From: Mycolicibacterium hodleri
Lineage (GTDB): Bacteria > Actinomycetota > Actinomycetes > Mycobacteriales > Mycobacteriaceae
Reading direction: 5' to 3'
Assembly (NCBI RefSeq): GCF_006439015.1
Contig: NZ_RCZG01000011.1
Span: forward strand, 98,579 to 162,578
Length of the DNA: 64,000 bases
In this document: one piece after another, positions 25,327-33,974 of the stretch
Numbering within the stretch: the stretch's first letter is position 1
Layout: every line of letters begins with the position of its first letter
Notes under the pieces: model-generated
Told to the model about the DNA's origin: nothing
Database searches by the model: none
The model's input: only the letters and a program-made list of their open reading frames with translations
Translations under genes and position numbers: made by a program

Positions 25327-26208
25327 GTGTCGATTGATTCTGATCAGGCCGAGTGGACGGTCGAGGGGCTGCTCGACCTGTTCGACGTGCAGCCCGACGG
25401 CACGGACCGTTTCGTCGGTCAGACGGGCATCGTCGGCGCCGACGAACGTCAGGTGGTGGAGGGCACCCAGGTGATGGCCCAGGCGATCGTCGCGGCAGGC
25501 AAGCGGTTTCCGGAGAAGTCGGTGCGGTCGGCCTACGCGGTGTTCGCCCGCGCCGTCGTCGTCGGGCCGCCCGTGGAGTTGACCGTCGACGTGGTGGCCG
25601 AGGGGCGCACCACGGCGACCGCGGTGGTCTCGGCATCACAGAACGGCAAGCGCTGCATAACTGTCACCGTGCTGGCCGACGTGCCGTCGGCGGACGTCAT
25701 CCGTCACCACCTGCCCAAGCCTGACGTCGCCGCACCGGCCGATTCCCACGTCTCGGAGATGCCCATGGCCGGGCGCCAGCTGCGGCTCGTCGACGTCCTG
25801 GACGTCAACAGTCCAGACGAGGTCGGACCGCCCGAACTGCACGCGTGGTTGCACTACGACCCGATCCCCACCCGCGACGAGTTGGCCAAGGCCCTGATGG
25901 CGTATTTCACCGGTCACCTTGGCATCTCGACGACGATGCGTGCGCACGAAGGAATCGGGACCGCGCAGGCCCACCTCACGGTGTCGACCGCGCCGATGAC
26001 CGTCTCGGTGAGCTTTCACGAGCCGTTCACCTGGGACGGGTGGATCCTCTATACCCACGAGAGCACTCAGGTGGGTGCCGGGATGTCCTACGTTCGCGGC
26101 GCGGTGCACACCGAAGCGGGCGAGTTGCTTGCGTCGTTCGCCCAGGACGCGCTGATTCGCCCACTGCGGACCACCGATACGTCGATCGCCGCGGAGTCCC
26201 GGCTCTAG
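25327..26208 (+). CDS. Acyl-CoA thioesterase II-like (double hotdog)
   Basis: 293-residue protein with two hotdog domains in the manner of TesB. N-terminal half: VEGTQVMAQAIVAAGKRFPEKSVRSAYAVFARAV; C-terminal half: LAKALMAYFTGHLGISTTMRAHEG and VSFHEPFTWDGWILYTHESTQVGAGMSYVRG. The typical TesB catalytic Asp/Gln/Thr positions are plausible but I cannot assign them with certainty. It would release free acids from CoA thioesters. It follows the LLM oxidoreductase and probably shares its promoter. GTG 25327 has GAGAGGG upstream. Its stop overlaps an SDR pseudogene on the other strand. Confidence 0.8.
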   Translation: MSIDSDQAEWTVEGLLDLFDVQPDGTDRFVGQTGIVGADERQVVEGTQVMAQAIVAAGKRFPEKSVRSAYAVFARAVVVGPPVELTVDVVAEGRTTATAVVSASQNGKRCITVTVLADVPSADVIRHHLPKPDVAAPADSHVSEMPMAGRQLRLVDVLDVNSPDEVGPPELHAWLHYDPIPTRDELAKALMAYFTGHLGISTTMRAHEGIGTAQAHLTVSTAPMTVSVSFHEPFTWDGWILYTHESTQVGAGMSYVRGAVHTEAGELLASFAQDALIRPLRTTDTSIAAESRL

Positions 26209-26491
26209 ATCTTCAGATATCCCTTGTCGGCGGGGATCTGAGCCGCGGTCACCAGCGACGACCCGTCGCCCGCTAGCCAGACCACGATGTCGAAGATGAG
26301 GTTCGGCGCAGCCAGCGAGTCGGTCGGCAGCGCACCGGGGGAGTAGCTGTGGATGAAGTTCGGATGGGGCGGCGAACATCTCGTACATCGAGACGTCGTT
26401 GCCCATGGGTGTGTCAGTGCCGTAGGGGTGTTCTGAGTTTGACGCGAATCCCGAACTCGCCCAACTCGACTGCCAACATGCTCAATGGTCG
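26205..26491 (-). pseudogene. Remnant of a short-chain dehydrogenase/reductase
   Basis: Only the C-terminal third of an SDR is visible, in broken frames. Reading leftward one meets MLAVELGEFGIRV, then after a frame change GTDTPMGNDVSMYEMFA, then after another change NFIHSYSPGALPTDSL, FDIVVWLAGDGSSLVTAAQ and IPADKGYLKI with a stop at 26205. The order and spacing match the last part of mycobacterial SDRs. The N-terminal cofactor-binding half and catalytic Tyr-Lys are missing, and at least two frameshifts interrupt what is left. It fills the gap between the thioesterase and the DinB-like gene. Confidence 0.75.
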
Positions 26492-27055
26492 CTAGTCGGC
26501 GGTGACATCCCAGGCATGGTGGACGATGTCATGCACGTGGTACAGCGCGATCGACTTGACGGTGAATTCGCTTCCGTTGCTCCGCAATCCACGCCGCGAC
26601 CACGCGTCAGCCGGGACGGACTCGTAGGTGTCGGCGACGTCAGAGGCTGCCCGACGCAGTTCGTCCGCGACGGTGCCGGGCGGCTGGGTCGCGTAGTTCG
26701 CACTGAGGGCGGTTTCATCCTGATCCCAGTTTGGGAAGTGGGGATCGTCCTGTTCGAGCATCAACCGGACGCGGTGGTCGAAGATCCGATGCACGTCGCG
26801 AACGTGACAGCCGTACTCGAGGATCGACCACACGCCCGGCGCCGGGCGCGCGGTGACCGAGTTCCCCGCCAGTCTGGTGACCCAGTCGTCGGCGTCGCGT
26901 CGAATGTGCGCGGCCACGTCCGTGTGGCGCCACGCGGTGGCGTCGAATCCGCAGTGCGGGCAGGGCTCGGCGAGAACCCACGTCCAGTCCTTGGTGTCCG
27001 GTTCGATGGTGTCCGGTTCGATCGCGGCGTCGGAGCCGTCGGATCCGGACGTCAT
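26492..27055 (-). CDS. DinB-like / mycothiol-dependent enzyme superfamily protein
   Basis: 187-residue four-helix-bundle protein. Candidate metal ligands are the His in YGCHVRDVHRI and the pair in LYHVHDIVHHAWD, the three-His arrangement of the DinB/YfiT/MDMPI superfamily, whose actinobacterial members include mycothiol-dependent isomerases and S-transferases. The N-terminus carries CPHCGFDAT, a CXXC pair that might bind zinc and is not standard for the fold. The ATG overlaps the last base of the ypfJ-type stop codon (TAATG), so the two genes are coupled. Specific function unknown. Confidence 0.75.
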   Translation of the reverse strand: MTSGSDGSDAAIEPDTIEPDTKDWTWVLAEPCPHCGFDATAWRHTDVAAHIRRDADDWVTRLAGNSVTARPAPGVWSILEYGCHVRDVHRIFDHRVRLMLEQDDPHFPNWDQDETALSANYATQPPGTVADELRRAASDVADTYESVPADAWSRRGLRSNGSEFTVKSIALYHVHDIVHHAWDVTAD

Positions 27056-27960
27056 TACTCGTGCAGGTCCTGCGCGGAGAACGTGTCGCACTGGCTGGGG
27101 TCACCGGTGCGGTAGCCCTCGGTGAACCAGTACTGGCGCGCGGCGGACGAGCCGTGGGTCCATGACTCCGGATTCACCCGTCCCGACGACGACTGCTGGA
27201 TGCGGTCATCGCCGACTGATGAGGCCGCGGACAGGGCGTCCTGAATGTCCTTGTCGGTCAATGGTTCCAGGAAAGTCACGTCGGTGCCCTCCTGCTTGGT
27301 GATCGCCGCGTAATGTGCCCACACCCCGCCATAGCAATCCGCCTGGAGTTCGGTGCGGACGGAGTTTCCCTCGGCGCCGCCCGGCCCCTGCTGGGCACGG
27401 CCAAGCGTGCCCTGAAGGTCCTGCACGTGATGGCCGAACTCGTGCGCGACGACGTACTCCTGAGCCAACGGGCCACCGCTGGAACCGAATTGGTCGACGA
27501 GCACTTGGAAGAACGACGTGTCGAAGTACGCGGTCTTGTCACCCGGGCAATAGAAGGGGCCGACGTCGGTGGTCGCCGGGCCACAGGCGGTCTGGACCTG
27601 GTTGCTGAAGAGCCGAATCTTGGGGCGCGTGTAGCCCTGCATCAATTGCGACCACACCCCGTCGACCGAGTTGCCCGTGGCGATGATTCGGCATCCGAGG
27701 ATGTCGTTGGCGTCCTTGCCGGTCTTGCACTGGCTTACGTCGAAGCCCGAGGAGTCGGCGCCCTGCGAGTCGTACTGGCCAGCGCCCCCCTGTGGCAGCA
27801 CGGTCCCCGGATCGACGCCGAGGAACAACGCGACCACGACGATCAGTAGCCCGCCGATGCCACCGCCTACGGCGATGCCCCGGCCGCCACCGCCACCGCC
27901 ACCGCCACCGCTGGACGAGGTCGTGCTCGTGTCGATCCGCATACCTTCGTTGAAGGTCAT
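27055..27960 (-). CDS. YpfJ-family neutral zinc metallopeptidase, membrane anchored
   Basis: 301 residues. A short N-terminus with a nine-glycine run is followed by one transmembrane helix (GIGGLLIVVVALFLGV, about 35-50). The extracytoplasmic domain has the zinc-protease motif HEFGH at 173-177 and the downstream ELQADCYGGVWAHY segment that supplies the third ligand. It matches the family of M. tuberculosis Rv2575. Substrate is unknown. ATG 27960 is used (an upstream TTG is ignored). The glycine run is coded by repeated GGT/GGC codons and could vary in length. Confidence 0.88.
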   Translation of the reverse strand: MTFNEGMRIDTSTTSSSGGGGGGGGGRGIAVGGGIGGLLIVVVALFLGVDPGTVLPQGGAGQYDSQGADSSGFDVSQCKTGKDANDILGCRIIATGNSVDGVWSQLMQGYTRPKIRLFSNQVQTACGPATTDVGPFYCPGDKTAYFDTSFFQVLVDQFGSSGGPLAQEYVVAHEFGHHVQDLQGTLGRAQQGPGGAEGNSVRTELQADCYGGVWAHYAAITKQEGTDVTFLEPLTDKDIQDALSAASSVGDDRIQQSSSGRVNPESWTHGSSAARQYWFTEGYRTGDPSQCDTFSAQDLHE

Positions 27961-28035
27961 CAATCGCCCCGTTCGTCGACACCGCCGATGGCTCTGCGCC
28001 AGCCGGGTTCAGCTTTCCACACTACGATTCGTGCG

Positions 28036-29523
28036 GTGGCCGGCCAGCGCGAAACCGTGGAAGATCCGACCATCGCGCACACCGCGTACGGGGCGCTGCG
28101 AGGCGCCGTCGAGGGTGGGGTGAACGTCTGGCGGGGGATCGCGTACGCCGAGCAACCGCTCGGTGAACGGCGCTTCCTGGCGCCGACCCCGCCGGCGTCG
28201 TGGAGCGGGGTGCGCGAGGCCGTCGAACACGGACCGCTGCCACCTCAGGGCAGGTCCTTCGTCGGTGGTGGTCGCGACGATCCCAAGATGCGCGACGAAG
28301 CGTGCCTGACGCTGACCGTGTGGTCGCCGGATACTGACGCGGCACTACCGGTGATGGTGTGGATACCTGGCGGAGCCTTCGTCTACGGGGCCGGTCAGCT
28401 GCAGCTCTACAACGGCAGCAAGCTGGCCGCGAACGGCGACGTCGTCGTCGTCAACGTGACCTATCGGCTGGGAGTCTTCGGCGGCTTCGAACTCGGCGAT
28501 CTCGGCACGGGCTTCGACGACAACCTCGCCCTGCGCGACCAGGTTGCGGCCCTGCAGTGGGTGCGCGACAACATCCGCGCCTTCGGCGGCGACCCCGACC
28601 ACGTCACCGTGTTCGGCGAATCAGCCGGCGCCACCTCGGTGTTGGCGTTGTTGGCCAGTCCGCTCGGCACGGGGTTGTTCAGTCGTGCGATCGCACAGAG
28701 CCCCGCGCTTCCGCTGATCGCCGCCCGGGAGACGCGCGCGCGGCAGGCCCGCACGTTCGTCGAGCGGCTGGGCGTCGCCGTCGAAGAACTGAAGTTCCTG
28801 CCGCAGCGTCGGCTTCGACGGGCGGCGGGGCAGCTTCAGGGTGAGAGCGCAGCGGACACGCCAACGCTCGCCTACGGATTGACCTACGGCGTCGACTCAC
28901 TTCCAATGCATCCGATCGACGCCGCGCGAGACGGAGCGGTGTCGCCGATCCCGTTGATCGTCGGTACCAACAGCCACGAGGCATCGATGTTCGCGTGGGG
29001 CAAGCCGCCGATGTTGCCGACCACGCAGCCAACCGTCGATGCATACTTCGCCCGCACGGCGCCCGAGGCAAAGGTCCGCGTGCTGGCCGCGTATCCGAAC
29101 TATCCGCGACGCAGCGCGCTCATCGCCTTCGGTTCCGACACGATGTTCGGCGCTCCGACGTGGGCGTTCGCCGACGCCTACTCGGCGCATGCACCCACCT
29201 ACGTCTACCGCTTCGACCACGCCGCGTGGAGCCTGCGACTGCTTGGCCTCGGCGCCACTCACGGCAGTGAGATCGTCCACGTCCAACACAGCTACGGCTC
29301 CTACTTGGGCCGCAAGGTTCACCCGTTGGGCAGACGGGTGCAACCGTCCGTCGGCAGGCGCATGCAGAGGACCTGGCTGAACTTCGCGACGGAGGGCCTT
29401 GGTGAGGACTGGCCGCAGTACGACGCCGCGACGCGCCGCACGCGGGTGATCAGATCGACACGCGACGACACCGTCGCGGACCCCGACGGTGTCAGGCGTT
29501 CGGCGTGGGAGGGGCTGTACTGA
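28036..29523 (+). CDS. Type B carboxylesterase/lipase
   Basis: About 495 residues, alpha/beta-hydrolase of the carboxylesterase-B family. The N-terminal EACLTLTVWSP element, oxyanion motif PGGAFVYG (111-118), and nucleophile GESAGA with the serine at about residue 196 are all present. The catalytic acid is probably in IVGTNSHEASMF and the His in LGATHGSEIVHV. It hydrolyses carboxylic esters; the natural substrate is unknown. GTG 28036 gives the usual N-terminus, but starts from 27988 onward cannot be excluded. Its last 32 bp overlap the frame-corrected 3' end of the convergent SRPBCC gene. Confidence 0.85.
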   Translation: MAGQRETVEDPTIAHTAYGALRGAVEGGVNVWRGIAYAEQPLGERRFLAPTPPASWSGVREAVEHGPLPPQGRSFVGGGRDDPKMRDEACLTLTVWSPDTDAALPVMVWIPGGAFVYGAGQLQLYNGSKLAANGDVVVVNVTYRLGVFGGFELGDLGTGFDDNLALRDQVAALQWVRDNIRAFGGDPDHVTVFGESAGATSVLALLASPLGTGLFSRAIAQSPALPLIAARETRARQARTFVERLGVAVEELKFLPQRRLRRAAGQLQGESAADTPTLAYGLTYGVDSLPMHPIDAARDGAVSPIPLIVGTNSHEASMFAWGKPPMLPTTQPTVDAYFARTAPEAKVRVLAAYPNYPRRSALIAFGSDTMFGAPTWAFADAYSAHAPTYVYRFDHAAWSLRLLGLGATHGSEIVHVQHSYGSYLGRKVHPLGRRVQPSVGRRMQRTWLNFATEGLGEDWPQYDAATRRTRVIRSTRDDTVADPDGVRRSAWEGLY

Positions 29524-30015
29524 ACCGCTGCCGGGAGTAGCGATCGAGGTTGTGCGCAATCGCTGGAACAGCCACGACATCACCGGCCTGCCGACCTCCA
29601 TGCCGAGCCTGCTTGGGATCCCCGCCGGTTTCATGGCCATTACCCAGGTCAGATGGCAGCCCTCGGTCGTCTCGACCACCCGGTAGTCCTCGGCGAAGGC
29701 CGCGATGGCATTGGAGGTGCTCTCGTTGAATCGGAAGGCCATGTGCGAGTACGGCTCCCAGGCAAGGAACTCCTCGTCACCGGTGATGCCGCCGCGCATG
29801 TTCACCGTGCGTGTCGTGCCGACGCCGCGCGGCTCGGGGCTCGTCCACGTCACCCCGGTGATCACCGTCGCCCAGTGCGGCCACGACTCTGCGTCGCCGA
29901 GCACCTCGAAGAGTTGCTCGGGTGTGATGATCAGGTCGACGGTGCTGACGAACCGGAACGGCGCATGCGCGACGAAGCCCAGGTCAACGCGTTCGCGAGG
30001 GTAGCGCTTGCTCAT
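29492..30015 (-). pseudogene. SRPBCC-family protein with a C-terminal frameshift
   Basis: START/polyketide-cyclase-like ligand-binding protein; ATG 30015 begins MSKRYPRERVDLGF, with the typical VDLIITPEQLFEVLGDAESWPHWATVI and GCHLTWVMAMKP. After MSWLFQR the frame runs on antisense through the esterase gene without stopping for about 220 codons. Shifting by one base near 29560-29565 restores a family-like ending (IAHNLDRYSRQRFS) and a stop at 29492. This looks like loss of one base, so the gene is either recently inactivated, makes a C-terminally altered protein, or contains a sequencing error. The body of the domain is intact. Confidence 0.6.
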
Positions 30016-30052
30016 GGGCAGACACTTTAAGGCCAGGTGTCTACTCGCTGGG

Positions 30053-30985
30053 CTACCCGGGTCCGTCGCTCGCGGCGGCGAGTAGCGGCACCACCAGATC
30101 GCTGATCGGGGTGGGCAGCCCGTGCTCGGCGCCCTTGCGGGCGACGACACCGTTGCGGACGTCCCATTCGAGTGGTCTGCCCTGCTCGCGGTCGGTCAGG
30201 ATCGACGTCGTCAGGTCTTCGGGCACGCCGGTGAACATGTTGACGATGTCGTCGATCACGCCATCGTCGAGGCGCGCACCCTCGGCGCGCGCCACGGCCA
30301 GGCATTCGGCGAGATAGGCGCGGCCCAGGACTGCGACGTCGTCGCGGCGGAACATTCCCGCGCGACGGCCCGTGAGGACCTGGAGCCCCGCCACGGCGTT
30401 GGTCATCAGCTTGCGCCACGCGTCTTCGACGAAATCGGGGCTGCACTCCACCGTCATCGACGGTCCACCCAACAGCTCGGCGAGGCGGCGGGCGGCGTCG
30501 TCGTCGGGCAGCACCAGACGCACCGGGGTTCGCAGCCGCACCCAGCCCTCCGGCTGCGTCTGCGCCGAGAACCACACCGCGCACGGCACCACGGTCGATG
30601 TGGGGCATAACGGGCCAACGCGATCGGTCTGTTCGACGCCGTTCTGCAGGACGCACACCAGGGTCGTCTCGTCGCACAGCCGGTCGAGCCAGGCTGCCGC
30701 GTCCGCGTTCTGGGTGTCCTTGACCGCGAGGAGAACGATGGCGACCGGGCCCTCGATGGTCGCGGGATCGGTCCGCACCGGGTTGGGCAGCACGATCGGC
30801 TCTCCGTCGAGGATGTCGGGGTCCGGTCTGACCTCGACGGCGTCGCGCGGTGTGTGCCCACAGACGAGGACTCGATGACCCGCCTGATGCATGAGTGCCG
30901 CGACGGTCGAGCCGATGGCGCCGGGGCCGACGACCGCGATGGAGGTGCTCGGGACACGGTCTTCGCGCGAGCGCTCATCCACCAC
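30053..30985 (-). CDS. Ketopantoate reductase-like (PanE/ApbA) dehydrogenase
   Basis: 310-residue NADPH-dependent 2-oxoacid reductase fold. The Rossmann start IAVVGPGAIGSTVAALMHQAGH (about 16-37) and the AIVLLAVKDTQNADAA region with the conserved Lys are visible, followed by the helical domain (VEDAWRKLMTNAVAG, typical KXXXN motif). Known members reduce 2-dehydropantoate to pantoate for CoA synthesis; many mycobacterial paralogues have unproven substrates. It corresponds in place to Rv2573 and runs divergently from aspS. GTG 30985 is assigned without a strong ribosome site. Confidence 0.82.
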   Translation of the reverse strand: MVDERSREDRVPSTSIAVVGPGAIGSTVAALMHQAGHRVLVCGHTPRDAVEVRPDPDILDGEPIVLPNPVRTDPATIEGPVAIVLLAVKDTQNADAAAWLDRLCDETTLVCVLQNGVEQTDRVGPLCPTSTVVPCAVWFSAQTQPEGWVRLRTPVRLVLPDDDAARRLAELLGGPSMTVECSPDFVEDAWRKLMTNAVAGLQVLTGRRAGMFRRDDVAVLGRAYLAECLAVARAEGARLDDGVIDDIVNMFTGVPEDLTTSILTDREQGRPLEWDVRNGVVARKGAEHGLPTPISDLVVPLLAAASDGPG

Positions 30986-31057
30986 ACCAAGGTAGTGCCC
31001 GAAACCCCACCACTACACTGTGGCAGTCCTCTTCACGGCCATTCGCAGGGAGTTTTC

Positions 31058-32890
31058 GTGTTGCGCAGTCATGCCGCCGGTTCGTTGCGGTCCACCGACG
31101 CTGGCCAGACGGTGACCTTGGCCGGTTGGGTGGCGCGCCGGCGCGACCACGGCGGTGTCATCTTCATCGACCTGCGGGATTCTTCCGGCGCTGGGAGTGC
31201 CCCCGCTGGCGGGGGAGAGCGAAGCGACCCGGGGAGTTGGCAGGGCGTCAGCCAGGTGGTGTTCCGCGACGCCGACGTCCTCGCGCAGGCGCACCGGTTG
31301 CGGGCCGAGTTCTGCGTGACGGTCACGGGCGTCGTCGAGACGCGGCCGGAGGGCAACGCCAACTCCGACATTCCCACCGGCGACATCGAGGTCAATGCGA
31401 CCTCGCTGACCGTGCTGAGCGAGAGCGCACCGCTGCCGTTCCAACTCGACGACACGGCCGGCGAGGAAGCCCGGCTCAAGTACCGCTACCTAGACCTGCG
31501 TCGCGAAGGCCCGGGCAACGCAATTCGATTGCGCTCCAAGGTGAACGCCGCCGCCCGCGCGGTACTGGCCGGCCACGACTTCATCGAGATCGAGACGCCG
31601 ACGTTGACCAGGTCCACCCCAGAGGGGGCGCGCGACTTCCTGGTGCCAGCCCGGCTGCAACCCGGCTCGTTCTACGCGCTGCCGCAGAGCCCGCAGCTGT
31701 TCAAGCAACTGCTGATGGTGGCAGGCATGGAGCGCTACTACCAGATCGCGCGCTGCTACCGCGACGAAGACTTCCGGGCAGATCGTCAGCCCGAGTTCAC
31801 CCAGCTGGACATGGAGATGAGCTTCGTCGACGCCGACGACGTGATCGCGGTGTCCGAGGAGGTCCTCAAGGCGCTGTGGTCACTCATCGGATACGAGTTG
31901 CCGACGCCCATCCCGCGCATCACCTACGCCGATGCCATGCGGCGATTCGGGTCCGACAAGCCAGACCTGCGCTTCGGCCTTGAACTCGTCGACTGCACGG
32001 AGTACTTCTCCGACACCACCTTTCGGGTCTTCCAGGCGCCGCACGTCGGCGCCGTCGTCATGCCGGGTGGCGCATCGCAGCCGCGGCGGACCCTCGACGG
32101 CTGGCAGGAGTTCGCCAAGCAACGCGGCCACAAGGGCCTGGCCTACGTGCTCCTCGCCGAAGACGGCACGCTCGGCGGCCCGGTCGCCAAGAACCTGACC
32201 GATGCTGAGCGCGACGGCCTGGCCGCCCATGTCGGAGCAAGCCCGGGGGACTGCATCTTCTTCGCGGCCGGGCCGGTGAAATCGGCACGCGCATTACTCG
32301 GGGCGACGCGGATCGAGATCGCCAAGCGGCTCGACATGATCGATCCGGACGCGTGGGCCTTCACCTGGGTGGTCGATTGGCCGTTGTTCGAGGCAGCCGA
32401 CGAGGCCACCGCATCCGGTGACGTCGCGGTCGGATCGGGCGCATGGACGGCCGTGCATCACGCCTTCACCTCACCCAAGCCGGAGTCCGAGGCGACGTTC
32501 GACACCGAACCCGGCACCGCGCTGGCCAACGCCTACGACATCGTCTGCAACGGAAACGAAATCGGCGGAGGCTCGATCCGCATCCATCGTCGCGACGTTC
32601 AGGAGCGAGTCTTCGCAATGATGGGCATCGACCATGCCGAAGCGCAGGACAAGTTCGGTTTCCTGTTGGACGCCTTTACCTTCGGCGCGCCGCCGCATGG
32701 CGGTATCGCATTCGGATGGGACCGCATCACCGCTCTGTTGGCGGGTTTGGACTCCATCCGAGAGGTGATCGCGTTCCCGAAGTCCGGCGGCGGGGTCGAT
32801 CCATTGACCGATGCGCCGTCGCCGATCACCGCCCAACAGCGCAAGGAATCAGGAATAGATGGCAAGCCCAAGGTCTTGACTGGGTCATGA
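31058..32890 (+). CDS. aspS: Aspartyl-tRNA synthetase (probably non-discriminating)
   Basis: 610-residue class II synthetase. It joins aspartate to tRNA-Asp, and in mycobacteria probably also to tRNA-Asn ahead of GatCAB amidation. Domains: OB-fold anticodon domain, motif 2 region RYYQIARCYRDEDFRADRQPEFTQ, GAD insertion domain, and motif 3 GIAFGWDRITALL. GTG 31058 has AGGGAG six bases upstream. Unusually, the OB-fold has about 19-20 extra residues after IFIDLRDSSG (AGSAPAGGGERSDPGSWQG) where the family continues directly to QVVF. The extra DNA is hairpin-forming. Its stop overlaps the next gene (ATGA). Confidence 0.95.
   Translation: MLRSHAAGSLRSTDAGQTVTLAGWVARRRDHGGVIFIDLRDSSGAGSAPAGGGERSDPGSWQGVSQVVFRDADVLAQAHRLRAEFCVTVTGVVETRPEGNANSDIPTGDIEVNATSLTVLSESAPLPFQLDDTAGEEARLKYRYLDLRREGPGNAIRLRSKVNAAARAVLAGHDFIEIETPTLTRSTPEGARDFLVPARLQPGSFYALPQSPQLFKQLLMVAGMERYYQIARCYRDEDFRADRQPEFTQLDMEMSFVDADDVIAVSEEVLKALWSLIGYELPTPIPRITYADAMRRFGSDKPDLRFGLELVDCTEYFSDTTFRVFQAPHVGAVVMPGGASQPRRTLDGWQEFAKQRGHKGLAYVLLAEDGTLGGPVAKNLTDAERDGLAAHVGASPGDCIFFAAGPVKSARALLGATRIEIAKRLDMIDPDAWAFTWVVDWPLFEAADEATASGDVAVGSGAWTAVHHAFTSPKPESEATFDTEPGTALANAYDIVCNGNEIGGGSIRIHRRDVQERVFAMMGIDHAEAQDKFGFLLDAFTFGAPPHGGIAFGWDRITALLAGLDSIREVIAFPKSGGGVDPLTDAPSPITAQQRKESGIDGKPKVLTGS
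31190..31249 (+). repeat. In-frame hairpin-rich insertion within aspS
   Basis: About 60 bp coding for 19-20 extra residues in the anticodon-binding domain. It contains the tight hairpin CCCCCGCTGGCGGGGG (7-bp stem, 2-base loop) followed by GAGCGAAGCGACCCGGG. This style is that of short interspersed mycobacterial intergenic repeats rather than of coding sequence. Boundaries are estimated from the family pattern. Confidence 0.55.
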
Positions 32891-33336
32891 CGGAAATCGA
32901 CAAGAGGAAACTCGTGGCCGACACCAACGCGCTGGACGACTTCAACCGCGGCGTCGTAGAGGAGTTCCGCGCCAACGGCGGCAAGGTCGGCGGCCCCTTC
33001 GAGGGCGGGACACTTCTCTTGCTCCACACCACCGGCGCCAAGTCGGGAACGCCGCGATTGTCGCCGCTGGCATATCTCACCTTCGAAGGAAGGATGTTCA
33101 TCGTCGGGTCCTACGCGGGCGCCCCGAAACATCCGGCCTGGGTGCACAACCTGCGCGCCGATCCGCGCGCACACATCGAGGTCGGCACGGAGGCCTACGA
33201 CGTAAGCGTGCGCGAACTGCCGGACGCCGAACGTGACGCGATGTACCCGAAGATCACCGAGATCGCGCCGGTGTTCGCCGATTACCAGGCCAACACCACG
33301 CGGTCGATCCCGCTCTTCGAGCTGACCCGGGCCTGA
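32887..33336 (+). CDS. Deazaflavin (F420)-dependent nitroreductase family protein (Ddn-like)
   Basis: 149 residues of the split beta-barrel DDN family. It shows the family core: FEGGTLLLLHTTGAKSGTPRLSPLAY, a GRMFIVGSYAGAPKHPAWVHNLRADPRAHIEVG segment and the ending YQANTTRSIPLFEL. Members bind coenzyme F420 and reduce quinones or nitro compounds; M. tuberculosis Ddn activates pretomanid. The ATG overlaps the aspS stop codon (ATGA), so it is probably translated from the aspS message, although a functional link is not obvious. Electron acceptor unknown. Confidence 0.88.
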   Translation: MTEIDKRKLVADTNALDDFNRGVVEEFRANGGKVGGPFEGGTLLLLHTTGAKSGTPRLSPLAYLTFEGRMFIVGSYAGAPKHPAWVHNLRADPRAHIEVGTEAYDVSVRELPDAERDAMYPKITEIAPVFADYQANTTRSIPLFELTRA

Positions 33337-33412
33337 ACCCTCGCATCGCAAACTCGGCGCGTGAATCCGCGCCCAGTGCGGACCCGCGCACCGAAATCTC
33401 CTGGGTTGTTGG

Positions 33413-33820
33413 CTAAGTGCGTCCGGGCGTACCCGGCCCACCCACCGGCCCGGTGTTCTCACCCGGCATGGCCTTGCCGGTCGGGGGAGAAGGCGTAGCC
33501 ACGGTCGTCTGGCTGGCCGAGTTACCACCGCTGATGGTCTGGCTCGGGCCGGGCGAATCGCTTCCCGTAGTGGGTGCGTTGCTGGCAGGTGCCTCACCGG
33601 AGCCCGTCGGGGCGACCGAGGTGCTGGGGCTGACAGATGGCGGCGATGTGGTTGCGGGAGCGGGCACCGCGGCCGACGTCGTCGGGGTAGCCGAGGTGGT
33701 GCTGCTACCGGGCGCAGCGCTTTCGTCGTCACTGCTGCAGCCGGACATCAAGGCGATCGCGACCGCTGCGGACGAAAGGGTCAGTGCCGTAGTGCGCACT
33801 GCGCGAGTTGAATTCTTCAC
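33413..33820 (-). CDS. Ser/Thr/Pro-rich lipoprotein
   Basis: About 135 residues. A signal sequence with the lipobox region ALMSGCSSDD places the lipidated Cys near residue 27. The rest is low complexity, made of Ser, Thr, Pro, Ala and Gly (SSTTSATPTTSAAVPAP and similar), as in mycobacterial cell-wall lipoproteins that act as spacers or are O-mannosylated. There is no catalytic motif. GTG 33820 gives a compact signal peptide and is preferred to a TTG further upstream. It lies just outside the left end of the integrated element, downstream of the broken thiolase 3' end. Confidence 0.7.
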   Translation of the reverse strand: MKNSTRAVRTTALTLSSAAVAIALMSGCSSDDESAAPGSSTTSATPTTSAAVPAPATTSPPSVSPSTSVAPTGSGEAPASNAPTTGSDSPGPSQTISGGNSASQTTVATPSPPTGKAMPGENTGPVGGPGTPGRT

Positions 33821-33974
33821 TGCGCCAGGATGTCCCGGAAGGTACCCGGGCAAACTGCCGCCACGGCCACGTCACCAACACGTCAGCACCGACGCATCAC
33901 CGCCATCGCGGTCTCGGCGCGAAGACGATCGCCGTGCAACCGTAGACGCGCCGAAGCCGCTCGGTGGGGTGTCG

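Noticed and set aside
27880..27915. CCACCG microsatellite as a regulatory repeat
   Set aside because: It is simply the coding run for nine glycines in the YpfJ-type peptidase.
28897..29491. C-terminal extension of the SRPBCC gene through the esterase
   Set aside because: The extension lacks protein character and lies antisense to a clear esterase; a one-base frameshift explains it better.
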